Of a stretch of DNA of 64,000 nt, positions 49,893 to 62,200 are shown piece after piece. The DNA comes from Archegozetes longisetosus. Taxonomy: Eukaryota > Arthropoda > Arachnida > Sarcoptiformes > Trhypochthoniidae. The position numbers and the translations under genes were made by a program. Where the stretch lies: assembly GCA_018873245.2 (NCBI GenBank), contig JAEMBT020000008.1, forward strand, positions 1,722,001 to 1,786,000. Reading direction: 5' to 3'. Numbering within the stretch: the stretch's first letter is position 1; every line of letters begins with the position of its first letter. The notes beneath the pieces are model-generated. The model did no database searches and was not told the origin of the DNA. It saw only the letters and a program-made list of their open reading frames with translations.

Positions 49893-51242
49893 GGTCAGTC
49901 GGAAAATAACCGGAATATTAGAAATCATAGACTTTAAAAGATATTTATTATATAAAAATATAATTATACAATATATTCTCCCCCTGTCTGGGTGACTAAA
50001 GCCCACCGCTCTGGGAGGTGTCGTATTCCTGTAGTCTCATCTTTTAGATTTATTTCTTTAATAACTTCATCATAAGCAGCTTTAAGTTCATCCTCATTGG
50101 CAAATCTCTTTCCTTTGCTAGGCTTCTTTATTCTAGCAATACCATCATAGTCGCAAGGATTCAAATCAGGGCTATAAGGGGGATGTTTTAACACCTCCCA
50201 TCGATGTCGTTTGAAAAATTCTTGAACTTTCTGATGTTTGCGTGGCTTAGCATTGTCATGTAAGATGAGTGGTCTCGCAATACGGTGTTTGTTTGTCTCT
50301 TGGTGCAATATTTCGGACAAAAAATTAAGATAAAATTCAAAATTGACGTTTTTATTTTTTGGCAAAATTTGATAAGCTATGATCCGATTTTGATGAAACG
50401 CTACGATCATCATTACCTTTCAGTCACTCATTGTTGCCCTGACTTTGGTCGGCCTATGACAAAGAATAAAGCCACTCACATAATTTTTAGATTTCGAAAA
50501 TTTAATTTTAAATAATTACGGTGTTTGGTTAGGTAGGATCCATTGACGTGAACTCTTAGCATCTAATGGGTCATAGCTTTTCAGCCAAGTTTTATCGATT
50601 GCTATAATTCTTTCCGGAATATCAGGGTTACTATTATATCTTTCAAGGTTCTCTGTAGAAATATGTACCCGCAACTCCTTTTGTTCGGGTTTTAATTCGT
50701 GTGGTACCCATCTTGAGGCTACCTTTCTTGCCCCTACCATATTCAAAAGATCCTTTGTACTCGTGATACTAATACCTAATTCTTGGGCCAAATCTTCGGT
50801 CCTCCAGTAATTGTCCTCATTTAAAAGCTCCTTAAGTTTTTGTTCGTGTGTTATATCAGTCGAAGTACGAGGTCTTCCTGGGTGAGGGACGTCCTCGCTG
50901 CTTAGGCAGCTTCTATCTTTAAATTGATTATAAAGGTCATATACCTGACTTGCTTAATGCACTTCTCCGAGCTATTTTATCCAGCATCTTATAAACTTCA
51001 ATAGCAGGAGTGTACAATAGAACATGACATCTAATAAATGCACGTTGTTCTTGATTTTTAACACTAGCTCGAAGTGGGTCCACTTTTGGACCATAAACAG
51101 AAATCGTATTTAAAAGCACAAGAAATACAAGCGACCGCATCATTCACTTTCTTTTACTCTAATGGGCAATAATATAACATAAAGATGTTTACAACTTTTA
51201 TCAGTAACGTGATTAAAAAGTCTGATTAATTTCCGGCTGACC
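49893..51242 (-). mobile_element. Mariner-type transposon, 1350 bp
   Basis: Ends GGTCAGTCGGAAAATAACCGG (left) and the inverted GGTCAGCCGGAAATTAATC (right), flanked by TA (49891-49892 and 51243-51244). It encodes a broken DD34D transposase on the minus strand. Confidence 0.85.
49964..51143 (-). pseudogene. Mariner transposase, several breaks
   Basis: The minus strand encodes a helix-turn-helix part, the WVPHELKPEQK linker, the first Asp (AIDKTWL), HDNAKPRKHQK with the second Asp, and SPDLNPCDYD with the third, 34 residues on. The frames are split at about 50,937, 50,800-50,930, 50,516 and 50,413, so no functional enzyme is made. Confidence 0.8.
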
Positions 51243-51785
51243 TAATACTTTAAAATATTAATATAAATATAGATATATCATACAAATTGTACTTAATTAT
51301 ACATAGTATAGATTTAGAATTATTTCCATTTCTAGATCGATATAAATTTATAACTAAATTAATACGTATTTTTTTAAATAGAAATTATATCACGTGACCA
51401 AAAAATACAAAAGCCGGCGTATTCAAGCCTTAAGCTTCACTAATCGTTTGGAATCCAACGAGTTAACATCATTATCAGTTGTTCTTCAGAGTCATGTCTT
51501 CCATCGAAGAAAACGTCTGCGCCAAATGTCATCAGCCAAGCCATATAAGAAGCAATAGCAAGAAGTGCCGTTCACGCAAAAGGAGAATGCGACGCAGATT
51601 AAGTAAGTTTTTTTCTATTTTACTCGCATATTATACAGGGTAAGAAAAAATTTTCTCGTACTCTAGACCAAAAAATTATAGTAGTTAAAGCAAATCGATT
51701 GGATATTCTTATTTTACGTCGAAAAATACATTAAATTATAATTAAAATTTAAATATAAACTGATAACTCGTCAATTATTAATATA

Positions 51786-53056
51786 TCAGTAGCCCCGAAA
51801 AGAAATGCGCGTTTTTAATGTGAAATTCAAATCTATTTTATTCTTAACATAATTAACTTTAATCAATGATATATTCTCCATCATTATCAAGAACCATTTG
51901 CCATCTTGTCATCAATTTTTCAATTCCGTCTCTAAAGAAATCACTTGATTTTGAGGCAAAGAATGAAAACAACCCAGATTTGATGGCGTTAATATCTTTA
52001 AATGTCTTTCCTCTCAAATGCATTTGAAGCGATCGGAATAGATGGTAATCGGAAGGGGCTATACCTGGGCTGAAGGCAGGGAGGCTAATGAATTCATATC
52101 CCAGGTCCTTAATCTTCTGTCGGGTCTTCTTCGAAGTGTGGGGTTTGGCATTATCGTGAAGTAGGATCACACCCTTCCTATTCACCAATACTGGGCGACT
52201 CCGAATCAATGCCTCTTTGAGTCGATCCAATTGTTCACAGTAGAGGTCTGAGTCTACTGTTTGGCCATAATCTAAAAGTTCCCAGTGAACGATTCATTTA
52301 TAATCCCACCAAACGCAAAGTAAAGCCGTTTTGGTGGTGATACCAGTTTTAGTAGTGGGAACTGCTGCTTCTCCTGGAGATAACCATTGTTTATGGGCAT
52401 AAGAATTATCATATAGAACCCATTTTTCATCTGAAGTGATAATTTTTTTCCAAAATGGGGTCTTCTCGTGTCGAGTGAGGTGCGAATCGCAGACCATTAT
52501 TCTCATTGATTTTTGCTCTTCACTCAAATCGTGGGGCACCCATTTTCCCGACCTGTAGCTCTTCCCGATCGCATGTAAGTGATCCCAAATGGTCTGTTCA
52601 CCGCATCCCAACTGTATGGACATCTCTTCAGCCGACTGTTTGGGATCTGACTCGACCAACTGCTCCAAAACCAAGTTGTCCACTACCGACGGGCGGCCAG
52701 ACTTCGGTTGGTCTTCAAGGCTGCGGTCGCCGTCGCGGAAACTTTGAAACCAGCGCCGACATTGACTCTCACTCAAACAATTTTCGCCATAAATGTTTTG
52801 GATTTTTCGGGAGGCGGCGGCGGCAGATACACCCTGATCAAACTCGTAGAGAAGACAATGTCTAATGTGTGTCTTGTTTGGAGGTTCGGTGGCCATCGAT
52901 GGTAATTGTTATAAAATTCTTTTTAATCAAAAATTAATCACAAAATATCAAAGTTTTATAAAACAAATGAATTAATTCTGTAAACAATTGTTTTGATGTG
53001 AAAAATGACGTCAAATCATGCCCATGAAAAACGCGCATTTCTTTCGGGGCTACTGA
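51786..53056 (-). mobile_element. Mariner transposon in the intron, 1271 bp
   Basis: Ends TCAGTAGCCCCGAAAGAAATGCGCGTTTTT in inverted orientation, flanked by TA (51784-51785 and 53057-53058). Its right end is only 14 bases from the splice acceptor of the host gene. Confidence 0.92.
51859..52896 (-). pseudogene. Mariner DD34D transposase, one in-frame stop
   Basis: An N-terminal MATEPPNKTHIRHCLLYEF helix-turn-helix half, the GRPS linker, SDEKW (first Asp), HDNAKPH (second Asp) and SPGIAPSDYH (third Asp after 34 residues). The only defect is the TGA at 52294-52296, before the second Asp; both sides are in the same frame. 345 residues is the standard mariner length. Confidence 0.9.
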
Positions 53057-53848
53057 TAAATTAATTACAGGATATACATACAAATATGGGCAAAACGACG
53101 AAGATAGCATAGATAATTTGGAAGCAAATCTTAATAATGAAGATTCCGCTTCGGAGGCTCTTCCAGTGACACCGACGACGCCGAGCGTTCAGCCGGAAAT
53201 CATAGAAATAGACGACTCTAGCGACGACGACGACTTATTATCGCCTGAGTCACATGAAAGGCGACTGCAGCAAACCGAATTCAATGCCGAAACCCCTGGA
53301 ACGAATGCGACAGAAGAAGATTCTGGCGATTCACCAGTTCGTGAGAATACAGAAGAAACCACTACGACACCGAATCTTCGACCAGAAGTGATTGAAGTCG
53401 ACGATTCTAGCAGTGAAGACGACGCCTCTACTGCTGAATATCAGAGGCAACAACCACTCACACAGGCGAGCACTTCATGAAGTACTTCTATGGCGGAAAA
53501 TGAAGAGGAAACCATTCAAGTGGATAAAACAGGCGGTAAGTGCGTTATTTGCATGACTAACGCTTCAAATCATGCTTTGATTCCTTGCGGTCACTTAGTA
53601 TTGTGTGACGACTGCAAGATTAATTATTGTAGTACTAATAGAATTTGCCCTATATGTAGGGGGACATTTGTAAACGTATTACGAATATTTGTCCCATAAA
53701 AATTTGCTTAATTTTAATAGTTTGCATCAAATATTAAGCTTTTTTCACACGCTTAAAATTAAATATTAATATTATTATATGCATGATTTTAAAGATATTT
53801 AATAATTAGATATATATATATTAGTTGTCATTATATGTTATTGAATAT

Positions 53849-54337
53849 TGTAAAGTCTGGATCTTTAATAGGAGCGTGTACGAAATCAATTTTTAAAATA
53901 TAGCACTTTATTTAACTTAACCACAAATTACATAAGATTTCACAGGATTTTTAACACTGGAAGAAAGAGCGAAAAATTTAAGAAAAACACGACATTTTAT
54001 AGGAACAATAGGCGGGTTAATCTAGAAAATGTTTTACAATGATAGGCTAAACCTTTTAAGGTCAGTAGTACATTTAGCTATGATTGGAAAATTTTATAAT
54101 TAGGACATACTTAGGTAGGTTTTAAGAGATGAAATATACTTATTATCAGCTGTCTTCATAACTTGTACAGTTTAGACAAGTATGTAAAGATTTCTTTTGC
54201 ACAAACAAAAAGAAATCTTTAAGTCAGTAATAAATGTTGACATATACGGTGAATTATGAAAATTAGAGTTTAGAGATATAGGTTATTATAAAAATATTAT
54301 GATATAGGTTTAATTAAGAAACTAAGACGTTATTACA
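53849..54337 (-). repeat. Candidate 3' LTR of the env-bearing gypsy element
   Basis: On the minus strand the purine tract AAGGTGGGGG (54341-54350) is followed by TAT and then TGTAATAACG. About 489 bases on, the sequence ends ...CTTTACA, giving TGTAA/TTACA ends. An AATAAA signal is present near the far end. Only one LTR is in the window, so this is not proven. Confidence 0.5.
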
Positions 54338-54739
54338 ATACCCCCACCTTATATTACACGACTCTGTGTAAGGCGTAATTAGTTTACATCAAATAACGTG
54401 AAAGTAGATTTAACAATAAAAGAAAAGAAAACAATTCTAAATTATATCATTTAGTTCACACGATTTAGGCATTTTTTTATGAAAACACAAAGAAAATTAT
54501 CCCGCAATCGAGAAAATTATATGTAAAATAACTTTTTTTTTTGATAATTAAGACTATAAGTTTGACATATAAAGAGGTAGTTAATAATTTCTTAATGATT
54601 ATATAATTAATTTTTTTATGTATTTTTTTTATATATTTATACTGGATTATTATGCCATGTTTATACCTTGCCCAATTAATTAAATAAAAAAAATAATATA
54701 AAATATAAAATGAATTGTATAAACGTCAAACTTGAGGTA
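54338..54739. other. Region between purine tract and accessory frame
   Basis: No gene seen. It contains the purine tract (minus strand) at its left edge and AT-rich sequence with T runs. Confidence 0.4.
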
Positions 54740-55156
54740 TTAGCGATGATATCCATAATATGGCTGTGAGGTAAGGCTTGAGGTATTATAGCACCCACTT
54801 GTGCTATTTGAAGGGTAAATGGAAGTTTGAACACCATTTTGAACTGTTGTTGATGAGGTAGAAGCTTGTTGTCTATTGAAAATAATGTTTAAGATGGCGG
54901 AACGAATATCCTTGATCATCGTGCTGCTATTAATAAGATGGATGACAATGTCCGTGATTGATCTACCCAGTTGTCTTGTTGGTTCTTCATCTGGATTCTG
55001 CATATTTAATAGTTCGTTTATGAATAAAAGTTGAGTTCTAATGTTGTCGGCGATTCCTCGAAGTTCATCTATTTCGGTAGGAACTGTTCGGTGTCTATAC
55101 GGTGTAAATGGTTTTGAAACATCACTATGCCTATGTCTTCGAATTCTATCTGACAT
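54740..55156 (-). CDS. Hypothetical protein downstream of env, 138 aa
   Basis: It starts at the ATG at 55156 (MSDRIRRHRHSDVSKPFTPYRHR, basic), has a helical middle with leucine-rich heptads and a Ser/Thr-rich tail. Not recognised. It lies on the same strand as env and before the candidate LTR, so it may be an accessory gene of the retroelement, or an unrelated host exon. Confidence 0.45.
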   Translation of the reverse strand: MSDRIRRHRHSDVSKPFTPYRHRTVPTEIDELRGIADNIRTQLLFINELLNMQNPDEEPTRQLGRSITDIVIHLINSSTMIKDIRSAILNIIFNRQQASTSSTTVQNGVQTSIYPSNSTSGCYNTSSLTSQPYYGYHR

Positions 55157-55526
55157 ATTGACTATAAAAGTTTTAATAATAATGTTAGACAAATAGTAGA
55201 TTTATAGTTTAGTTTTACATAATTCGTTGCTAGCACGAAATAACTGTGTTTTGATTATAATGTGGAAAATAGATGACGTTTCGGCGAATCTGATTATTAA
55301 AAACCAGAAATTATTAAATGAGACGCGGTGAACAGGTTTTATACGGTTAATAAAACATTTGATGTTAAGTTTTCTCTAATGAAAAGTAGTGGTAAGTACT
55401 ATAGACTTAGTAATGTGTGTCTGTCATAGCATAGCACGAAGTTACAGCGAAATAGTTCATAATGTGGATGATGGATGTCGTTACGGCGAAACTTTTAATA
55501 TTTTATATGTATATATAAAAAAATTA

Positions 55527-56360
55527 ATTAATTTAAGTATTCGGATTACAACGGGTCACTATCAAACCTTGTGGATATAATCAGGGTTTTATGTTCTATT
55601 TATTAGAGAAATTTGAGGTGCTAAAAGCATATGGCTTAAAAGATATATATATTTTAATTTAAGTATATTTAAAAAAAATTTAATGTTTGTTTTGGTTGTT
55701 AGTTATATGTTTGAATGTTAGATGGCGTCACTGTAAGTCCTTAGTATTTTTTATGAAAAAAATTAATTTAAGTATTCGGATTATAACGGGTCACTATCGA
55801 ATTTTATGGATATAATCAGGGTTTTATGTTCTATTTATTAGAGAAGTCTGAGATACTAAAAGCATATGGTTTAAAAGATATATATATTTTAATTTAAGTA
55901 GATTTAATTTTTAAATGTTTGTTTTGGTTGTTAGTCATATGTTTGAATGTTAGATGGCGTCACTGTAAATCCTTAGTACTTGTGTAAAAAAAATTAATTT
56001 AAGTATTCGGATTATAACGGGTCACTATCAAATTTTTTTTGATATAATCAGGGTTTTATGTTCTATTTATTAGAGAAATTTGAGATACTAAAACATATGG
56101 TTTAAAAGATATATATATTTTAATTTAAGTAGATTTAATTTTTTAAATGTTTGTTTTGGTTGTTAGTCATATGTTTGAATGTTAGATGGCGTCACTGTAA
56201 GTCCTTAGTACTTGTGTAAAAAAAATTAATTTAAATATTTAGAGCTTAACGGATCACTATCAAATTTTGTGGATATCATTAGAGTTTTATGTTTTATTTA
56301 CTAAGAAAATTTGAGATTCTCAAATCATACGGTTTAAAAGATATTTATATTTTATTGTGA
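55527..56360. repeat. Tandem repeat, about 3.6 units of about 231 bp
   Basis: Units start near 55,527, 55,761, 55,992 and 56,225 with AATTAATTTAAGTATTCGG. Each contains GGTCACTATC, TATAATCAGGGTTTTATGTTC, a TATATATATTTTAATTTAAGT block and GTTAGATGGCGTCACTGTAA. The first three are very alike; the fourth is diverged and partial. They lie between env and the candidate LTR. Confidence 0.9.
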
Positions 56361-56842
56361 GTTTATTTTCGTTTATTAAACGTTGTTTATAGTAGTAACG
56401 ATGCCTCAAACCGTTTATTTTAAAAGTTGTGATACAACAAGGAGTTTGAGGTTTGGTTACCAAAAGGTTTTTTTTAATATGTTTTAGCATAACGTTATAC
56501 TTAAACTTTGTTAGCTATACGCATACATCTATTTAGATGTACAGTTAATTCCCTCTATAATTGCATACAATAAGAAAAATTATAGTAGTTTTCCTTAATT
56601 TTTATATATTTATCTATTAGATTATAATTTTTATAGAGTATTTTTATGTAATGAAGAAACTACATACTTGATTACTAAAATAAGTTGAATTATAAAATGG
56701 AATATATTTATTCCCAAAATGATTATATGTACGATTATTTTTTTTAATTTTTGTTTCCTTTTTTTTTGAACTACCTCGTTTATTTACCATAGACGTCTAG
56801 TAAATGATGTAGTTGTTACAACTCATTTAATTCGAGTTAAAG
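56361..56842. other. AT-rich spacer after env
   Basis: No gene seen. It contains a purine-rich minus-strand tract (56749-56775) that is a weaker alternative for the polypurine tract. Confidence 0.4.
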
Positions 56843-57589
56843 CTATAGGGGAAATGGAGGTAAAGGAAAGCCCATCTCCGCCGATGAATCACTGATTTTT
56901 CTATCATAAAACACCTTATAACTCTCGTGCATTTTCCTGCGCAACTTCATAAGTTTCAGTACTCCGTTACATAATAGGAGTACAATAATAATAGTGGTTA
57001 TAACTCCAAAAAGAATAACATATTTCTTTAACCATATATGTTCGGAGTTTTTATGCAACATTAAGATAATTGTATTTGATTGAAAGTCCGCAATGCACAA
57101 ATGTGGTTTGAACATTTCTAGAGACAAGTTTGAAGGAAATTTTATTTGAAAATGCGAGTTTTCAAATAGTCTTGAATCTAATTTATTTTGAGACCATTTT
57201 CTTCCAATAGTGTTTATAATATCTTTTAGAACAGCAAATGACGAAACTATTGTAGTTGCTAGGTAGTTGTCTAGTTCATTGTTTGGGTTGTTTGGGCTAT
57301 ACGATCGTTTTTGTCTGTTAAACTCTGCATAATATAGTCGTTTATGTATAGCTAGAATATCGTTGTCTATTTTACAAAACGTGCTAACAGGCTTTATAAA
57401 AGAGAGTTCAAACTGATTTTGACACCATATAATTTGTGTCGGAATAGTTTTGTTATTCAGGAGTAATTCATTGCATGGCGATTGGAATTTTATGAATATC
57501 ACCATATAGTTATAATCAAAAGCATTAGCTGGTGTAATTGATAAGGTTATAATAGTTGTTAAGAATAAAACTCGCTTGGTTTTCCGAAG
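56843..57589 (-). CDS. env: Second, shortened env module
   Basis: In the same frame as env module 1 come a second signal peptide (VLFLTTIITLSITPANA), a short surface part with QSPCNELL and WCQNQ, a furin-type RQKR site, then NTIGRKWSQNKLDSRLFE, and a final membrane anchor (VILFGVITTIIIVLLLC) with a tail. The motifs pair with those of module 1 (DSPCVVF, NWCNN, REKR, KDISRKWKNGIVDEKLFE). The hydrophobic fusion peptide and most of the Cys-rich domain are missing. Confidence 0.7.
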   Translation of the reverse strand, partial: LRKTKRVLFLTTIITLSITPANAFDYNYMVIFIKFQSPCNELLLNNKTIPTQIIWCQNQFELSFIKPVSTFCKIDNDILAIHKRLYYAEFNRQKRSYSPNNPNNELDNYLATTIVSSFAVLKDIINTIGRKWSQNKLDSRLFENSHFQIKFPSNLSLEMFKPHLCIADFQSNTIILMLHKNSEHIWLKKYVILFGVITTIIIVLLLCNGVLKLMKLRRKMHESYKVFYDRKISDSSAEMGFPLPPFPL

Positions 57590-59260
57590 AGGAGTTGGGG
57601 TTGTTGTCTGTGATATATTTGATTTATTATCAGCTTCTTCGTCGGATTCCTCATCAGAAACTAATGATTGAGTTTCAGTTACAATATTAGAGTTACGAGC
57701 ACGTCGTTTAAGTTCAATGGCTTGCACGTTAGCTATATCAACTGAATTAGAACGTTTTCTTTTATAATAAACAGTTAATCCTATTAAAAGGACGATAATG
57801 ATTATGATATAAAAGACGAAAGTACTTGATTGATTGTTTATCTCAATGGGATTTTTACGGTTATAAAACTGGATTTTACTTATTTCTGCATTATTTTGTT
57901 TTGCAATTTCCGTTAGATTCAGTTCGTGTAAAGACGGCATAAGATGGAAATTGATTCTTTGACCCCAAGCTGGCATCATACTTAAAGTATTTTGTACATT
58001 TACAAGAGAGGACTCGTAAGTTATTGAATTAATACTAAACGGAACACTAGTGGGTACAGCAAAAGCAAAGTCAGGACATTCCAAAGTTCGATTATAGATC
58101 TTTATTTTAAGTGTGCTGCAGTAAATATAATTCAGTTTATCGGATACTTTCACTTGCATTATTTCTTCATCTACTACAATCTTAGGATCTTCACAAGTAG
58201 TTACTTTCCAGAACTTTTTGGAAATTGTGTCAGGAAGGTTTCGTTGACAAGACGCTGAGCTCGGCATTAGTATCAAGTTTCGTGAAGATTGTGTAATCTG
58301 ATGCAATGCGGTTACACAGTCTCGAGCAGCGTCATAAATTACCATTTTTGGTCCGACATATTCGACAGAACAAAGTTTATCATTATTTTGAGTGTATAAA
58401 ACAAATGGATCAGCTTCCATTGTATTTGTTCCTTTCCTTTTAGTGTAAGCTTCAAACTCCATTGAAACAAGAGAGCGGCTTTCATCTATTGTGCATGACT
58501 TGGCTCTGGCTAAGTTTAACGGACAATCACAAGGAAGGGTTATATTAAATATTTCAAATAATTTTTCATCCACTATTCCATTTTTCCATTTTCGTGAAAT
58601 ATCTTTTAATCTATCCTTTGTTAACATGAACTTTGATGCCAAATTTGCAACTATATGCATTGCCTTCGGCAAATTTTCTTGCAAAGTCCTGAAAGAAGCT
58701 GTAAGATCTTGTACTGCTACTCCTATTTCACTTATTTCATTTTGTAATGTTTGGAGTATCTTTTGGATTTTCATCTGATTTCGCTTGAAATATTCTGCCT
58801 CCATCAACATCTCTTCTTGCTTTCTCTTAATTGTTTCTAGCTCTTCAGCCGTACGGGAGCTTTGAACTAGTGATGCAGTAGAGACGCCTATGGTAGTGAT
58901 TGAAGTGACAACTACTACTGCTAATAAAAATGCGGCGAAAATAAAACGTTTCTCCCTGTGAACAACTAAATCCTGTTTACTGGAGATGAGTGTACTATTG
59001 CAGAAACTTTTACGGGTCTTATAAAATCTTCAATATAAGCATTATTGCACCAATTTAATAACTCAGTTTGATTACTGATTTCAAATATTGGATTTCTAAA
59101 AACAACACACGGTGAATCATAATGAATTTTCATAATTACTCGGTTTATTCCAGCAATGACAGGTTTGTCAGATTTACGCCACAAAACTGGCGATATTTTA
59201 GTCAAGGCAGACTCTACAAAACAGGAACACAGTAAAATCATCATTAAGAACAGTATACTT
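57590..59260 (-). pseudogene. env: Envelope fusion protein, module 1 (frame change in surface part)
   Basis: The signal peptide (SILFLMMILLCSCFVESA) and the first surface part are read in the pol frame up to about 58,966. From about 59,030 on, a second frame gives the furin site REKR (58946-58957), a hydrophobic fusion-peptide-like stretch (FIFAAFLLAVVVVTSI), heptads, a Cys-rich ectodomain and a membrane anchor (FVFYIIIIIVLLIGLTVYY). The layout is that of a class I fusion protein of errantivirus type. The frame change near 59,000 is either a mutation or part of normal expression. The cytoplasmic tail runs on into module 2 without a stop. Confidence 0.7.
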
Positions 59261-62200
59261 GTTGCTGCAAAACCAAATCTATCGACTGGTCGTCTTATAC
59301 GTTCTGATCTTCTTAGAGGTCTGTCGGTTATATCAGTATTTATGTCCTGTAATCGTGGTAATATAATTAGGGGATCTCGATCTATGCCTAACCATTGATC
59401 GTCAATTTCTGTTGCTTCTGAATGATTATCAGATAAGTCTAGAATTTGACCTTCTTCTTCAGTTTCACTATTTTCGATTTTGTCCTTCTCTATTAAGCTG
59501 TTTTCCACAGGCGTTGTTCTTGATGTTTCATTTAAATTTAAATCTTCGTCCATATCTATCCCTTCAGGGTATAGTTCATCATCGTCCGACCCCATTTCAA
59601 ATGATGTGAACCCGGTTGGGTTAAAAAGTTCTGTTCTATCATAAAATAGTTTCATCCTTGAAACGTGTACGTTCATTGTTTCATATTTGTCTCTTATTGA
59701 TTCGACTGAATAAGTGACCGGACCTATTTGGTCAAGAATTTTATACGGTCCATAGAATTGATGTAAAAGCTTTTCTGATTTACCCTTATATCTACGAGGG
59801 TTAAAAACTAGAACTAATTGTCCAATTTTGAAGGTTACTTCTCTTCGTCTTTTATTGTAGTGCTTCGTATTTCGCACTTGAGAGTCCGTTATATATTTAC
59901 GGGCTAACTCTCGCGCATTTTTGATATATTTGCCCCTGAGTGCAACATACTGATCCACGTCAGAAACACCCAAAGACGGTCTTCCCATTGTTATCTCTGC
60001 TGGGAATATAGGTTCTCTCGCATAAGTTAAAACGAAGGGAGAGTAATGTGTACTTTGTTGAACGCTTGTGTTATAAGCGAATGTTACATGCAGTAAAAAC
60101 TTATCCCAATCAGATTGTTTGTCTGCTACATAATGAGAAATCATTTCTGCTAATGTTTTATTTAATCGTTCCACAAGCCCATTTGCTTGTGGATGATAAC
60201 TGGAAGTGCGAATGTGAGCGATTTCATGATTTTCATATATCTGTTTACACAAATTGCTCGAAAATACTTTTCCTTGATCTGTAACAATACTATATGGAGC
60301 TCCATGCTTGAAGATGATTTGCTCATCGATAAACTTTGCGACTTCCCATTTATCAGCTTTTGGCACAGCCTTAGTTTCAGCAAATTTTGTCATATATTCG
60401 GTTGCTACTATTATGTTATTATTGCCGTTGCCTGAGACTGGAAATGGTCCTAAAATGTCAATTCCCCATTTTTCAAATGGTCCTCCCACTTTTACTGGGA
60501 CCAATAAACCTGCTTTTTGAAGGTTTGGGGTTTTCTTTGTTTGACAATCAACGCATGATTTTACATAGTATTCAATATCCTGATCCATATTTGGCCAGAA
60601 AAATCGTTCTTTAATTTTTGCCTTTGTTTTATTGATACCCAAGTGTGCTGACATGTAATCATCATGAAATGAATAAAGAAGCTCGTGCAAGAGCGACTCA
60701 GGTATACAGATTAACAATTTACTTCGCAACCGACTAATAGGATCGGCAAAGAAAAGTATATTATCTTTTAGAACATACTCCACTTCATAACAACTCGATT
60801 CATCTGCTTCAAGTGATTTTATAATGCTACCGAAGAATTTATCCTCTCTTTGCAGTTTAGACATATTTATCATATTAAAGCGTGAAACATCAGAAGACAC
60901 GTCTTGCTCGTCTTCTGATTGCGATATACTAGCCATGGCATATCTTTCAGTATTTTCAATTATATTTTCAGGAGGATCCACAGGACACCTACTTAGAGCA
61001 TCAGCGTCCTTCATTAACCGACCGCTACGGTATACAACATCAAAGTCGTATTTTTGAAGATGTAAAGCCCATCGTATTAAACGAGGAGAGAGCGTTGACT
61101 TTTCTGTTAACCATTTTAGACTTAAATGATCAGTTACTACTGTGAATTTCAATCCATGTATATAAGGTGCAAATTTATCAGTAGCATATACAATAGCAAG
61201 ACATTCTCGCTCAGAGGTACAATAATTGCGTTCTGCTTCACTTAGCAGACGACTTGCATTTGCTACTAATTTCCAACCTAGTTCTTCAAGTTGAACCAGT
61301 TCAGCACCTATTCCTATAAAGCTAGCATCACAACGTACTTCTAAAGGTTTCTTACTATCGAAATGTGTTAAAACCGGTTCACTGCTTAGAAGAGTTTTCA
61401 ATTGTGTAAAAGCTTGCATTTGTTCTGGTCCCCATTGAAACCTCATATGCTTCTTTGTAAGTCGAGTCAATGGTTCAGCGATTTCAGAAAAATACGGTAT
61501 AAACTTTCGATAATAAGATGCTCGACCAATAAATCCTCGTACTTGAGTTAAAGTTTTTGGTATAGGAAAATTTGTTATACCCTTTATTTTATCTGGATCT
61601 GTTCGAATTCCGGTTGAGTCTACAACATGTCCCAAAAACTTAACTGATTCCATGGCCAATGAGCATTTATTTGGTTTGATTGTAAATCCAGCAGATTTAA
61701 GTCTTTGTAATACTTCTCGAATGTGTTTAAGATGACTTGAAAAGTCTTTACTGAATACCAATATGTCGTCTAAGTAAACTAAGACTGATGAATACTTCAA
61801 ATTACTTAGAGTTATGTCCATAGCTCGAGCAAAGCAGGCCGGAGCAGTCTTCAAACCGAAGTTCATTTTTGTATATTCAAATAACCCGTCTTGAGTTATA
61901 AATGCAGTCTTTTCACAATCCCTTTTATCTATCTCTATTTGATGGTAACCACAATTAAGATCGAATGATGAAAAATATTTTGCTCCTTGTAAACTGCTTA
62001 ATGCAACGCTTATTGAAGGAAGAGGATATACATCACTCTTAGTTATACTATTTAATTTTCGATTATCGACGCACATGCGTTTTGTTCCGTCCTTTTTATC
62101 AACTAGAACTACTGGGGAACTCCAAGGGGACTTAGACCGTACTATTATGCCCATATCGAGAAGTTCTTGAACTTGTCGGTTTATTTCCTCTCGAAGAGGT

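Larger units (their letters stand above)
51494..53699 (+). pseudogene. SUMO-targeted ubiquitin ligase-like gene (two SIMs plus RING), one in-frame stop
   Basis: Exon 1 is 51494-51602 (MSSIEENVCAKCHQP..., basic tail) and exon 2 is 53071-53699; the donor AGTAAGT and the acceptor TTACAG keep the frame. Exon 2 has two SUMO-interaction motifs flanked by acidic Ser stretches (IIEIDDSSDDDD and VIEVDDSSSED) and ends in a C3HC4 RING (CVICMTN ... CGHLVLCDDC ... CPICRG). Paired SIMs before a RING are the signature of RNF4-type ligases, which ubiquitinate SUMO-coated proteins. A TGA at 53478-53480 lies between the SIMs and the RING, in frame. The intron contains a complete mariner. Confidence 0.7.

Noticed and set aside
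49831-51663. Larger transposon bounded by ACAGGGTAAGAAAAAA inverted copies (about 49,832-49,862 and 51,636-51,663)
   Set aside because: The ACAGGG ends face inward, the wrong way for TIRs; probably two relics of another repeat.
53478-53480. TGA as selenocysteine in the RING gene
   Set aside because: No SECIS-like element was recognised and the position is in a low-complexity linker; a simple nonsense change is likelier.
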